This document shows, piece after piece, positions 51,173 through 59,674 of a stretch of 64,000 nt of DNA. The stretch is from assembly GCA_029718625.1 (NCBI GenBank), contig CM056389.1, positions 12,909,492 to 12,973,491 of the forward strand, given 5' to 3'. The stretch's first letter is position 1, and the number at the start of each line of letters is the position of its first letter. Under the pieces are notes generated by a model that saw only the letters and a list, made by a program, of their open reading frames with translations, made no database searches and was not told where the DNA came from. The position numbers were made by a program, and so were the translations under genes. This stretch comes from Synaphobranchus kaupii (Eukaryota > Chordata > Actinopteri > Anguilliformes > Synaphobranchidae).

Positions 51173-52033
51173 GTAAGACTATAGTTTTTCTTCCAAAATC
51201 TGAAAAAAGTGAACATTTTTAAGTTCAGTTGTTTTCAGTCAGATGGGTAAGAAATTATGTAACTTGGCGGATGGCATACCTGCCATCCCAATCACTTTAC
51301 ACATGCTAACGTAATCTATTTGCATGACCAACCTCAACTATTTCGCGAAATAACGCAGGGACGCCCATTTGTGCAAATCAGGTAACCTGCAAAAATGAGA
51401 ACGTATCTTTCAATTTTAGCACACGCAATCCTCTTTACATCACATTAGTTGATCACCTCGGACTATTTTTTGCGGGTGGTTCTACACGTGTTTTTGTACA
51501 TGCAAGTATTTAGTAAATCCTCCCCCTAGTTTTCTTTTTCTCAAAAATGTTGGAGAAAAAAAACCAGATGGAACTGACAGTTTTTTTGTGTGGGTGAGTT
51601 TGTACACATGATGCCATGAACTGACCGAACTGAGTCATATACTTTTTTGTTGCCCCCCCCCCCCCCCCGTTTTTGTATTCCGTTGTTGCCAGGTAACGAG
51701 GACCCCTGCAGGTATGTGGCTGTGGGGGATTCCGTGACGATTTCCCTCCAACGTTCCGCGGACTGTGTTGAGAGCAGCTTGACCTGGAAGTTAAATTCAA
51801 CGGATATTTTCAGGAGAAAGCAGCACGTCCGCCTTGGCAAAGATTCAGACGTAACGTCCGACGGCTCACTGCAGCTGGTGGATCTACAGAGACACAAATC
51901 AGGAGAGTACAAAGCTGAGCTCTACAACGCTGGAGGAATGATATGCGGAAAAGCAACAGAAACTCTGTGTGTGATCGGTAAGCAAAAGGCTGACGTGGAG
52001 ATAGATGGGGCCCAAGGGGTATTTCACAAAGCA
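51173..52033 (+). repeat. 855-bp tandem duplication, copy 2
   Basis: Near-identical to copy 1. Differences include poly(C) length (17 versus 8-9 bp with G interruption), a 3-bp exon deletion, a few substitutions, and GGGGCCCAAGGGG where copy 1 has only GGGG. Confidence 0.92.
51693..51977 (+). CDS. CD2/SLAM-family-like Ig receptor, Ig V-like exon, copy B
   Basis: Duplicate of the exon at 50838. Acceptor GTTGTTGCCAG and donor G|GTAAGC are both intact; 285 bp, phase 1-1. Compared with copy A: one Thr codon lost in the KQHTVRTG region (KQHVRLG here), Thr to Leu nearby, Asn to Lys in the QRH-SGEY loop, and Ile-Val to Met-Ile in the GG--CGK stretch. Because both exons are symmetric, transcripts could include A, B, or both in tandem without a frame shift. 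Everything after this exon (second Ig domain, membrane segment, tail) lies outside the window, beyond the retrotransposons, or is not recognisable. Confidence 0.75.
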
Positions 52034-52182
52034 GGATTACTGAATTAGCTGGATAACTCCACTGAGTAAAACCCGGAACAGCTCTTTTTACTTCAGTCCA
52101 TGTTCCAGATTTTGGAGGGTTCCGGGTTTTACTCAGTGCAGTTATCCAGCTAACTCAGTAATCCTGCTTTGTGGAATACCCC
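52016..52182. mobile_element. Short fold-back MITE, ~167 bp
   Basis: GGGGTATTTCACAAAGCAGG at the left is inverted at the right (CCTGCTTTGTGGAATACCCC), and pairing continues through ACTGAGTAAAACCCGGAAC / GTTCCGGGTTTTACTCAGT, giving arms of about 70 bp and a loop of about 25 bp. No coding capacity. This GGGGTATTCCACAAAGC end is familiar from fish genomes. Confidence 0.8.
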
Positions 52183-52304
52183 CCTGATTAGTGCTGCCCT
52201 AGGATTTCCCCCTGAGCTGCGTCATAATGTTATCATTTACAGATTAAAAGGCAGAACTGTTCCTAGAACAGCTGTGTCGTAACGTTATCATTTACAGATT
52301 AAAA
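52183..52304. other. Flank of the retrotransposon; short duplication
   Basis: GTTATCATTTACAGATTAAAA occurs twice (about 52229 and 52284, one base longer than 20 including neighbours). The LTR begins right after the second copy; the five bases before it are TAAAA, the presumed left target duplication. Its partner would be outside the window. Confidence 0.55.
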
Positions 52305-52372
52305 TGTTACGATCCTGATACGGGACGAACCCAAGTGCAACGACCAGGAGGCAGATTCAAGAAAAGGGGATA

Positions 52373-52378
52373 TTTATT
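52373..52378 (-). terminator. LTR polyadenylation signal AATAAA
   Basis: AATAAA (minus strand) 69 bp from the LTR end, setting the end of R near 52350. The matching copy in the middle LTR is at 58235-58240. Confidence 0.6.
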
Positions 52379-52724
52379 AAGCGTTGGGGTAGTCCCAAAG
52401 CTGTACAGGAAAGGCAAAACAGAATTAATACATAGAACATAAATTAAGTCCTATACGGACTGCTCCAAGCCGGAGCTGGACTTGAAATCAAGGAGGGTTC
52501 CAAGCCGGAACCGAAGGGGTGCAGGACTGGAAGTCCAAGCCGGACTGGGTGCAGGAAGTGCCCTACTGTTCCAAGCCGGAACTGGACAGGGTAGGTGGAG
52601 GCGTAGCACCGGGTCTGGACCGGAACTGGACCGGGAGGTCCACTCAGGAAAACGGGAGCCGACACGGAACTTGTTCCAAGCCGGAACTGGACTTTACTGG
52701 AGGTGTACAACACACCGGCACTGG

Positions 52725-52790
52725 ACAGGAACTGGACTGGAACTGGACTGGAACTGGACTGGAACTGGACAGGAACTGGGCTGGAACTGG
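52725..52790 (-). repeat. 11-bp VNTR inside the LTR
   Basis: Tandem GGAACTGGACT units (+ strand). Two units fewer at the equivalent place in the LTR at 58167-59674 (near 58585-58625), which accounts for the 22-bp length difference. Confidence 0.9.
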
Positions 52791-53536
52791 ACCGGGAGGT
52801 CCACTCAGGAAACGGGTGCTGGAACGGAATACGTTCCAAGCCGGAACAGGACTCTCACGGAATGGTGGGCTATACACCGGGACTGGACTGGAACTGGACC
52901 GGGTGAATCACTCAGGTACAGGTACTGGAACGGCGCGAATGTTCCAAGCCGAAACTGGACTTTACTTGGGCGGAGAATCTCTCTCCGGGACTGACACAGG
53001 AACTGGACCGGGTTATCAACTTGAGTCAAAAGGGTAGAAAGCAGAGGTTAGTAGCAGGGTACTGCAGACAGGGTTACGACCGGGAGGTCTTAAAGGAGGT
53101 TTTGACGACAGCCAGGGTTGTAGCTGGCGAAAACCCGACGGGGCTGGGAGGTGAGGCGTAGCTCGGGTAGGTCTCGTCGGAGCCGGCTGAACTCCAGGGA
53201 TCCTGGAACCGTAACCGAAGTACAGGAGGTAGCTACGGCCGGACAGGAACGACAGAGAGAGTTAGCCAGGCAGGACTTGGCAGCGGATCTAGACCCGAGC
53301 TGGAGGTGGGAGTACCGCAACACACTCACGCAACATAAAGGGGAAACAAACACTGCTACAGGGAGGCTGGAACCACGGCGTCTGGAGATTTGAAGGGAGA
53401 CAAGTAAGTAGCATGCAACAGCGAATGTTACGGGAGGATAGCTACCAAACCGCAGAACAGGTAAGCAGATAAACAACAGCGAACTGTAGAACACCGGACC
53501 AGAAACGTGACATGACATAAACAAGGTAGGTTAGTT

Positions 53537-53547
53537 AACGAACTGGC
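53537..53547 (-). promoter_or_regulatory. Predicted start of R: self-primer sequence GCCAGTTCGTT
   Basis: On the minus strand GCCAGTTCGTT begins 31 bp after the start of the TATTTAAA box. It is perfectly complementary to the 11 nt next to the 5' LTR (58155-58165). In Tf1/sushi elements the first bases of the RNA fold back to prime reverse transcription, so this marks both the transcript start and the primer. Confidence 0.8.
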
Positions 53548-53552
53548 GCCGA

Positions 53553-56500
53553 CTAGCAACCAGACAGGGGTTTAAATAGTGCAGGGAATGAAAGAGTGAA
53601 TGAGAAACAGGTGTGATAATTAACCGGGAGTGATTGCAAAACACAAAGGTGAGGAATGCATGCAACGAGTAGGGAGAGCGATAGGCGGAAACAAAAGTGA
53701 CAATAAAACGAACAAGACAGAGGAAGACGCCCAGACTGCAGCAGCAGGGAAAACACGGACAAAGGAATCCAACATGACACGGAGGGAAACAGGGAAAACA
53801 CGGAAAACGGACAGGAAGGGAACGGAACGTTACAGTACCCCCCCCTCAATGTACGCCGCCTGGTTTTATCAGGGAACAGTCTGTGGAAATCCAGGATGAG
53901 CGAGTGATCCAGAATAAGGCTCTTGTGGAGCCACGACCGCTCCTCAGGACCATATCCCTCCCAGTCGACGAGGTATTGGAAGCCCCGGCCCTTACGGCGG
54001 ATATCAATAACACGGTTAACCGTGTAGGCCGGGGCGTCGTCAATAACCCGGACGGGAGGTGGAGGGATGGTGGGAGTACTGAGGGGGCTGGAGGAGACAG
54101 GCTTAATCTGGGAAACATGAAAAACAGGGTAAACTTTGAGGGAGGCAGGGAGGGAAAGTTTAACCGAAACTGGATTAACCAAACAAATGATAGGGAAGGG
54201 ACCAATAAAGCGGGGCTGGAGTTTCTTGGATGAGGAGGGAAGGGAAATATTAGCGGTAGAGAGCCAGACCTGCTGACCGGCCCTATACTGCGGGGCTGCG
54301 GTCCTGTGAAGGTCCGCCAGACGTTGGGAACGGGAATTGGAGCGAAGGAGTGCGGTGCGCGTAAGCCTCCACATGCGTTTACATCTAAGTAGATGGGATT
54401 TAACAGAGGGGACAGCTACCTCAGCCTCCTGGGCCGACAGGAGAGGGGGTTGATAGCCTAACGAGCATTCGAACGGAGATAACCCTGTAGAAGCACACTT
54501 AAGGGAATTGTGAGCGTACTCAACCCAGGGGAGAAAACGGCTCCAAGAGGCGGGATTACGCACAGTGACGCACCGCAGGGCGGCCCCCAGGTCCTGGTTC
54601 GCCCTCTCTGCCTGGCCGTTAGACTGGGGATGAAAACCAGAAGATAAACTAGCCGAGGCACCCAGGGCTACACAGAACGCCTTCCAAACCCGGGAGGAGA
54701 ACTGGGGCCCACGATCAGACACAATGTCAGAGGGGATCCCGTGCAGCCTGACCACATGCAACACCAAGAGCTCAGCGGTCTCAAGGGCAGACGGGAGTTT
54801 AGGGAGGGGAACAAAGTGAACCGCCTTGGAGAACCGGTCCACTATTGTCAGAATAACGGTGTTACCTTCTGACAATGGCAGACCGGTGACGAAGTCCACG
54901 CCAATGTGACTCCAAGGACGGCCCGGGACAGGGAGGGGAAGGAGAAGACCAGAGGGAGGCTGGTGGGATGCCTTGCTCCTGGCGCACACAGAGCAGGCCA
55001 GGACAAAGGCACGGGTATCCCCCTTAAGGGTAGGCCACCAAAAACTCCTCCTGACAAGGGCGATCGTTCTGGCAACACCTGGGTGACATGCCAGGCACGA
55101 GGCGTGAACCCATTCAAGGACCTGGGAGCGGACGGAATTGGGCACAAAAAGGCAGGAGTTAGGGTTACTGCGGGGATCCGGTTGGGAATTCTGAGCGGCC
55201 TTCACGATACCCTCGATCTCCCAGGAGACCGCAGCCACCACACAGGAAGCCGGTAGAATGGGCTCTGGATCAGCAGGACTGGAGGGGAGGGAAAAAATAC
55301 GGGACAAGGCATCTGCCTTGATATTACGGGAACCGGGGCGGAAAGAAACAGAAAAATTAAAACGGGCAAAAAATAACGACCATCTAGCCTGACGGGCATT
55401 AAGCCTCTTGGCAGTTTTTAAATAAATAAGGTTTTGATGGTCGGTCAAAACAAGGAAGGGATTACCTGCCCCCTCCAGCCAGTGGCGCCACTCCTCAAGA
55501 GCCAGTTTGATAGCCAGCAGTTCCCGATCCCCGACATCATAGTTTCGCTCAGCGGAGGACAGTCTCCGGGAGAAGAATGCGCAGGGATGGAGCTTGTTGT
55601 CCAAGGCGGCTCGTTGAGACAGAATGGCCCCCACGCCGGTGTCGGAGGCATCCACCTCAACGGTGAACTGACGAGAAGTGTCCGGGTGACAGAGGATAGG
55701 AGCTGAGGAAAACCGAACCTTAAGCAGTTCAAATGCTCGCTGGGCATCGGAATTCCAACAGAAGGGCAAAGCAACGGAGGTGAGTTTAGTAAGGGGAGCG
55801 GCAATGACACTATAATTGCGGATAAAGCGGCGATAGAAATTAGCAAACCCAAGGAACTGCTGAAGGTGCTTGCGAGAGGTGGGTTGGGGCCATTCTGTCA
55901 CCGCCTTGATTTTCGCAGGGTCCGCCCGGATACTGCCCTCCTCGATGATGAAGCCGAGGAACGGGACAGTAGAGACGTGAAACGAACATTTCTCCGCCTT
56001 GACGAATAGCTGATTCTCCAGCAGCCGCTGGAGAACCTCCCGGACGTGGAGAACGTGTTCCTGGGGGGATTTAGAAAAAATTAAAATGTCATCAATGTAA
56101 ACAAATACACTCTTCCCCAGTAGGTCACGCAAAACGTCGTTCACCATGCCCTGGAAGACTGCTGGGGCGTTAGTAAGGCCGAAGGGGACCACCAGGTATT
56201 CATAGTGGCCCAACGGGGTGTTGAAAGCAGTCTTCCATTCGTCCCCCTCCCGTATACGCACCAAATGATAAGCGTTACGGAGGTCGAGCTTAGTAAACGT
56301 AACCGCTTGCGAGAGGGGTTCAAAGGCGGTGTTAATGAGGGGAAGAGGGTACTTGTTACGGATAGTGACTTGATTGAGTCCACGGTAGTCGATGCAGGGT
56401 CGCAGAGAGCCATCCTTCTTCCCCACGAAGAAGAACCCTGCACCGACCGGGGATGAGGAGGGACGGATAATACCCGAAGCGAGGGACTCATGAATATACT

Positions 56501-57179
56501 CCTCCATAGCCAGTTTCTCCGGTCCCGACAGACTGTAGAGGCGGCCAGATGGCAGTTTGGCTCCCGCCAGCAGATCGATACAACAGTCGTACGGCCTGTG
56601 AGGAGGTAAGGACAGAGCACGTGACTTAGAAAAAACCTGTACCAGATCGTGATATTGGTTAGGAACATTAGATAAATCGGGCACAGGTTGCACAGAACAG
56701 GGATTTCTGGACCCCGGAGGGGGTAGAGCAGAACGGAGACAACTGGCTAGACAGTGGGCACTCCACGCCAGGATGCGACCGGCTTTCCAGTCAATATGAG
56801 GGTTGTGGAGGCGGAGCCAGGTTTGACCTAAAACAAGAGCAGATTGTTTAGAATGGATGAGTAGGAGTTGAATAGATTCCCGATGATTGCCAGACAAAAC
56901 AAGTTGGATAGGAACAGTGGAGTGGGTAACTAGCCCCAAGCTCCTACCGTCCAGAGCAAGAGCTGAAATGGGAGAGGGTAGAAGCTCCGTGGGAATGCCG
57001 GCCCTCCTGGCGAAGGTGATATCCATAAAGTTGGCGTCGGCTCCGGAATCGATGAGAGCCGAGGAGGCCGCTGTCTTGTCCCTCCAAAGGAGGGTAGCCT
57101 TGAACACAAGGCGATCCTGAGCTCCATGGTTTGGGATAATGGGGCTCGTCAGTACGCCCAGTTTTACTGGCGAGCCCAT
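53553..57179 (-). CDS. pol: Chromovirus Pol polyprotein, left element (intact)
   Basis: 1208 codons. Aspartic protease near residues 25-125 (ALIDSG, Asp44); reverse transcriptase about 210-415 (Asp299 in TKLDL, YIDD at 361-364); RNase H about 500-625 (Asp510, Glu553, Asp580, Asp623); integrase with zinc finger His692/His699/Cys729/Cys732 and catalytic Asp762, Asp822, Glu858 (exact D-35-E spacing); GPF motif (RFIGPF, 990-995); chromodomain 1052-1104 ([12 protein letters not shown]). Every catalytic residue expected is present and there is no stop or frameshift. The ATG overlaps the end of gag by 16 bp in the -1 frame. Residues 1111-1115 are encoded by the polypurine tract and 1116-1208 by U3 of the LTR, a hydrophobic Ser/Leu/Phe-rich tail. 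It makes the enzymes for copying and integrating the element; the chromodomain is thought to guide insertion to chromatin. Confidence 0.95.
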   Translation of the reverse strand: MGSPVKLGVLTSPIIPNHGAQDRLVFKATLLWRDKTAASSALIDSGADANFMDITFARRAGIPTELLPSPISALALDGRSLGLVTHSTVPIQLVLSGNHRESIQLLLIHSKQSALVLGQTWLRLHNPHIDWKAGRILAWSAHCLASCLRSALPPPGSRNPCSVQPVPDLSNVPNQYHDLVQVFSKSRALSLPPHRPYDCCIDLLAGAKLPSGRLYSLSGPEKLAMEEYIHESLASGIIRPSSSPVGAGFFFVGKKDGSLRPCIDYRGLNQVTIRNKYPLPLINTAFEPLSQAVTFTKLDLRNAYHLVRIREGDEWKTAFNTPLGHYEYLVVPFGLTNAPAVFQGMVNDVLRDLLGKSVFVYIDDILIFSKSPQEHVLHVREVLQRLLENQLFVKAEKCSFHVSTVPFLGFIIEEGSIRADPAKIKAVTEWPQPTSRKHLQQFLGFANFYRRFIRNYSVIAAPLTKLTSVALPFCWNSDAQRAFELLKVRFSSAPILCHPDTSRQFTVEVDASDTGVGAILSQRAALDNKLHPCAFFSRRLSSAERNYDVGDRELLAIKLALEEWRHWLEGAGNPFLVLTDHQNLIYLKTAKRLNARQARWSLFFARFNFSVSFRPGSRNIKADALSRIFSLPSSPADPEPILPASCVVAAVSWEIEGIVKAAQNSQPDPRSNPNSCLFVPNSVRSQVLEWVHASCLACHPGVARTIALVRRSFWWPTLKGDTRAFVLACSVCARSKASHQPPSGLLLPLPVPGRPWSHIGVDFVTGLPLSEGNTVILTIVDRFSKAVHFVPLPKLPSALETAELLVLHVVRLHGIPSDIVSDRGPQFSSRVWKAFCVALGASASLSSGFHPQSNGQAERANQDLGAALRCVTVRNPASWSRFLPWVEYAHNSLKCASTGLSPFECSLGYQPPLLSAQEAEVAVPSVKSHLLRCKRMWRLTRTALLRSNSRSQRLADLHRTAAPQYRAGQQVWLSTANISLPSSSKKLQPRFIGPFPIICLVNPVSVKLSLPASLKVYPVFHVSQIKPVSSSPLSTPTIPPPPVRVIDDAPAYTVNRVIDIRRKGRGFQYLVDWEGYGPEERSWLHKSLILDHSLILDFHRLFPDKTRRRTLRGGYCNVPFPSCPFSVFSLFPSVSCWIPLSVFSLLLQSGRLPLSCSFYCHFCFRLSLSLLVACIPHLCVLQSLPVNYHTCFSFTLSFPALFKPLSGC
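53571..53578 (-). promoter_or_regulatory. LTR TATA-like box TATTTAAA
   Basis: TATTTAAA followed by CCCC on the minus strand, at the end of U3 and 31 bp before the self-primer. The middle LTR carries the same box at 59411-59418. Confidence 0.7.
53835..53847 (-). other. Polypurine tract (left element)
   Basis: On the minus strand GAGGGGGGGGTAC directly precedes the LTR TGTAACG: the usual primer site for plus-strand DNA synthesis. It is translated as part of pol. The right element has it at 59675-59687. Confidence 0.85.
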
Positions 57180-58147
57180 TCTTTTGGGCGAATAGGACAG
57201 GAGGCGATCTGATGGCCAGGCTTGCCGCAGTAAAAACAGGACCTAGTGCGAAGACGGCGTTGGCGCTCCTCGGGGTCGACCGAAACTCTGCCCAGTTGCA
57301 TAGGCTCCTCCTCGGAGACACCAGTCGACGCCCTAGATCCAGTGACAGAGGTGTGTTGGCGTACGTTAGGAGTGTCGGAGGGTAGATGACGCCCGGAGCT
57401 TCTTCCCCGCTCACGGGCCCGGATACGGAGACGATTATCTATAGCAATGGCGAGGCTAATGAGACTATTGAGGGAGTTGGACTCTTCCCGAGTAGCAAGC
57501 TGGTCCTTGAGTTCCTCGCTTAGAGCTTGGCGGAAAGCCCCCTGAAGGGAGGTGTCATTCCATCCGGACTCCGCGGCGAGGGTGCGAAACTGAATGGCCA
57601 TCTCTGCGACGCTGCGATTGCCTTGACGAACTTGGAGCAGACGTTGGGTAGCGTCTCGCCCGCAGGTAGGGTGATCAAACACGCGCCGCATCTCAGCGGT
57701 AAAGGCTGCAAAGTTGCTGCACAACGGAGCCTGGCTGTCCCAGATGGATGTAGCCCACTCCAGGGCACTTCCTCCCAAGCTGCTCATGATGAACGCGATT
57801 TTACAGGAGTCAGAGGCGAAGGAGGTGGGCTGCATACGGAACACTATGTCACACTTCATTAAAAATTCACGACATCTCCCCAACCCCCCGCGATATAACT
57901 TGGGGTGTTGCACTCGGGGCTCCCGGCTTGAAGTGGGAGCCGGAGCCTCCGGAGGTGGTTCAGGAGCAGGAGGAATTGGGCCCACAGGAATCCGCGGTAG
58001 CGGCTGGTGAAGCGAAAGTTGAGCTACCTGCTCCGTGATGCCCCTTAGTACTTCCAAAACATCATCCAAACGACGGCCCTGTTGGTCGCTGACCGCAGTT
58101 TGGCAGGAGAAGGCGTGGCGAATCTGTTCCAGGTCGGCTGGGTCCAT
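57164..58147 (-). CDS. gag: Gag polyprotein, left element (intact)
   Basis: 327 codons starting ATG at 58147, only 19 nt after the LTR edge. A capsid-type central part (about 80-230) contains [20 protein letters not shown] and [16 protein letters not shown] helices characteristic of Ty3/gypsy and sushi Gag. A single CCHC zinc knuckle closes the protein ([14 protein letters not shown]; Cys304, Cys307, His312, Cys317), followed by a short tail ending WARQ. It forms the particle and binds element RNA. It ends inside pol. Close relatives of this Gag were domesticated in mammals (PEG10/RTL family), but this copy is an ordinary element gene. Confidence 0.93.
   Translation of the reverse strand: MDPADLEQIRHAFSCQTAVSDQQGRRLDDVLEVLRGITEQVAQLSLHQPLPRIPVGPIPPAPEPPPEAPAPTSSREPRVQHPKLYRGGLGRCREFLMKCDIVFRMQPTSFASDSCKIAFIMSSLGGSALEWATSIWDSQAPLCSNFAAFTAEMRRVFDHPTCGRDATQRLLQVRQGNRSVAEMAIQFRTLAAESGWNDTSLQGAFRQALSEELKDQLATREESNSLNSLISLAIAIDNRLRIRARERGRSSGRHLPSDTPNVRQHTSVTGSRASTGVSEEEPMQLGRVSVDPEERQRRLRTRSCFYCGKPGHQIASCPIRPKEWARQ
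57182..57188 (-). promoter_or_regulatory. Candidate -1 ribosomal frameshift heptamer CCCAAAA
   Basis: On the minus strand the gag frame reads C CCA AAA, an X XXY YYZ slippery heptamer, 15 nt upstream of the gag stop. A -1 shift here enters the pol frame exactly. The pol ATG lies two bases further, so stop/reinitiation is the alternative. The right element has it at 63022-63028. Confidence 0.55.
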
Positions 58148-58154
58148 GCTTTTG

Positions 58155-58165
58155 GCCAGTTCGTT
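58155..58165 (-). other. Primer-binding site, self-primed type
   Basis: AACGAACTGGC on the minus strand, one base inside the 5' LTR edge, complementary over all 11 nt to the predicted RNA 5' end. No TGG-initiated match to a tRNA end is placed at the LTR edge. Confidence 0.75.
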
Positions 58166-58166
58166 C

Positions 58167-59674
58167 TGTTACGATCCTGATACGGGACGAACCCAAGTGC
58201 AACGACCAGGAGGCAGATTCAAGAAAAGGGGATATTTATTAAGCGTTGGGGTAGTCCCAAAGCTGTACAGGAAAGGCAAAACAGAATTAATACATAGAAC
58301 ATAAATTAAGTCCTATACGGACTGCTCCAAGCCGGAGCTGGACTTGAAATCAAGGAGGGTTCCAAGCCGGAACCGAAGGGGTGCAGGACTGGAAGTCCAA
58401 GCCGGACTGGGTGCAGGAAGTGCCCTACTGTTCCAAGCCGGAACTGGACAGGGTAGGTGGAGGCGTAGCACCGGGTCTGGACCGGAACTGGACCGGGAGG
58501 TCCACTCAGGAAAACGGGAGCCGACACGGAACTTGTTCCAAGCCGGAACTGGACTTTACTGGAGGTGTACAACACACCGGCACTGGACAGGAACTGGACT
58601 GGAACTGGACAGGAACTGGGCTGGAACTGGACCGGGAGGTCCACTCAGGAAACGGGTGCTGGAACGGAATACGTTCCAAGCCGGAACAGGACTCTCACGG
58701 AATGGTGGGCTATACACCGGGACTGGACTGGAACTGGACCGGGTGAATCACTCAGGTACAGGTACTGGAACGGCGCGAATGTTCCAAGCCGAAACTGGAC
58801 TTTACTTGGGCGGAGAATCTCTCTCCGGGACTGACACAGGAACTGGACCGGGTTATCAACTTGAGTCAAAAGGGTAGAAAGCAGAGGTTAGTAGCAGGGT
58901 ACTGCAGACAGGGTTACGACCGGGAGGTCTTAAAGGAGGTTTTGACGACAGCCAGGGTTGTAGCTGGCGAAAACCCGACGGGGCTGGGAGGTGAGGCGTA
59001 GCTCGGGTAGGTCTCGTCGGAGCCGGCTGAACTCCAGGGATCCTGGAACCGTAACCGAAGTACAGGAGGTAGCTACGGCCGGACAGGAACGACAGAGAGA
59101 GTTAGCCAGGCAGGACTTGGCAGCGGATCTAGACCCGAGCTGGAGGTGGGAGTACCGCAACACACTCACGCAACATAAAGGGGAAACAAACACTGCTACA
59201 GGGAGGCTGGAACCACGGCGTCTGGAGATTTGAAGGGAGACAAGTAAGTAGCATGCAACAGCGAATGTTACGGGAGGATAGCTACCAAACCGCAGAACAG
59301 GTAAGCAGATAAACAACAGCGAACTGTAGAACACCGGACCAGAAACGTGACATGACATAAACAAGGTAGGTTAGTTAACGAACTGGCGCCGACTAGCAAC
59401 CAGACAGGGGTTTAAATAGTGCAGGGAATGAAAGAGTGAATGAGAAACAGGTGTGATAATTAACCGGGAGTGATTGCAAAACACAAAGGTGAGGAATGCA
59501 TGCAACGAGTAGGGAGAGCGATAGGCGGAAACAAAAGTGACAATAAAACGAACAAGACAGAGGAAGACGCCCAGACTGCAGCAGCAGGGAAAACACGGAC
59601 AAAGGAATCCAACATGACACGGAGGGAAACAGGGAAAACACGGAAAACGGACAGGAAGGGAACGGAACGTTACA
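58167..59674 (-). repeat. Shared middle LTR, 1508 bp
   Basis: 5' LTR of the left element and 3' LTR of the right element. Apart from lacking two 11-bp units, I saw no difference from the LTR at 52305-53834. TATA box 59411-59418, self-primer copy 59377-59387, polyadenylation signal 58235-58240. Confidence 0.95.

Larger units (their letters stand above)
52305..53834 (-). repeat. LTR (3' LTR of left element), 1530 bp
   Basis: On the minus strand it starts TGTAACGTTCC and ends GGATCGTAACA (TG..CA). U3 is only 287 bp (53548-53834) and pyrimidine-rich; R plus U5 is about 1.24 kb. R contains a GGAACTGGACT 11-bp repeat cluster near 52725-52790 and several TTCCAAGCCGGAAC motifs. This copy has two more 11-bp units than the middle LTR. 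Confidence 0.95.

Noticed and set aside
50628..51912. Minus-strand frames over the Ig exons
   Set aside because: The + strand shows matched splice sites, correct phase and Ig motifs; the minus frames show none.
52444..53524. Frames on both strands inside the LTR (Gly/Thr/Trp-rich and Pro/Val/Ser-rich)
   Set aside because: They are products of GGAACTGGAC-type repeats in R; duplicated at 58306-59364. No family features.
54848..57414. Secondary frames overlapping pol and gag on both strands
   Set aside because: Shadows of the intact gag and pol genes, repeated exactly 5840 bp away.
58140..58160. tRNA-type primer-binding site (TGGCCAAAAGC, 8 bases from the LTR)
   Set aside because: Offset from the LTR edge and overlapping the gag start; the 11-nt self-complementary match at the edge explains priming better.
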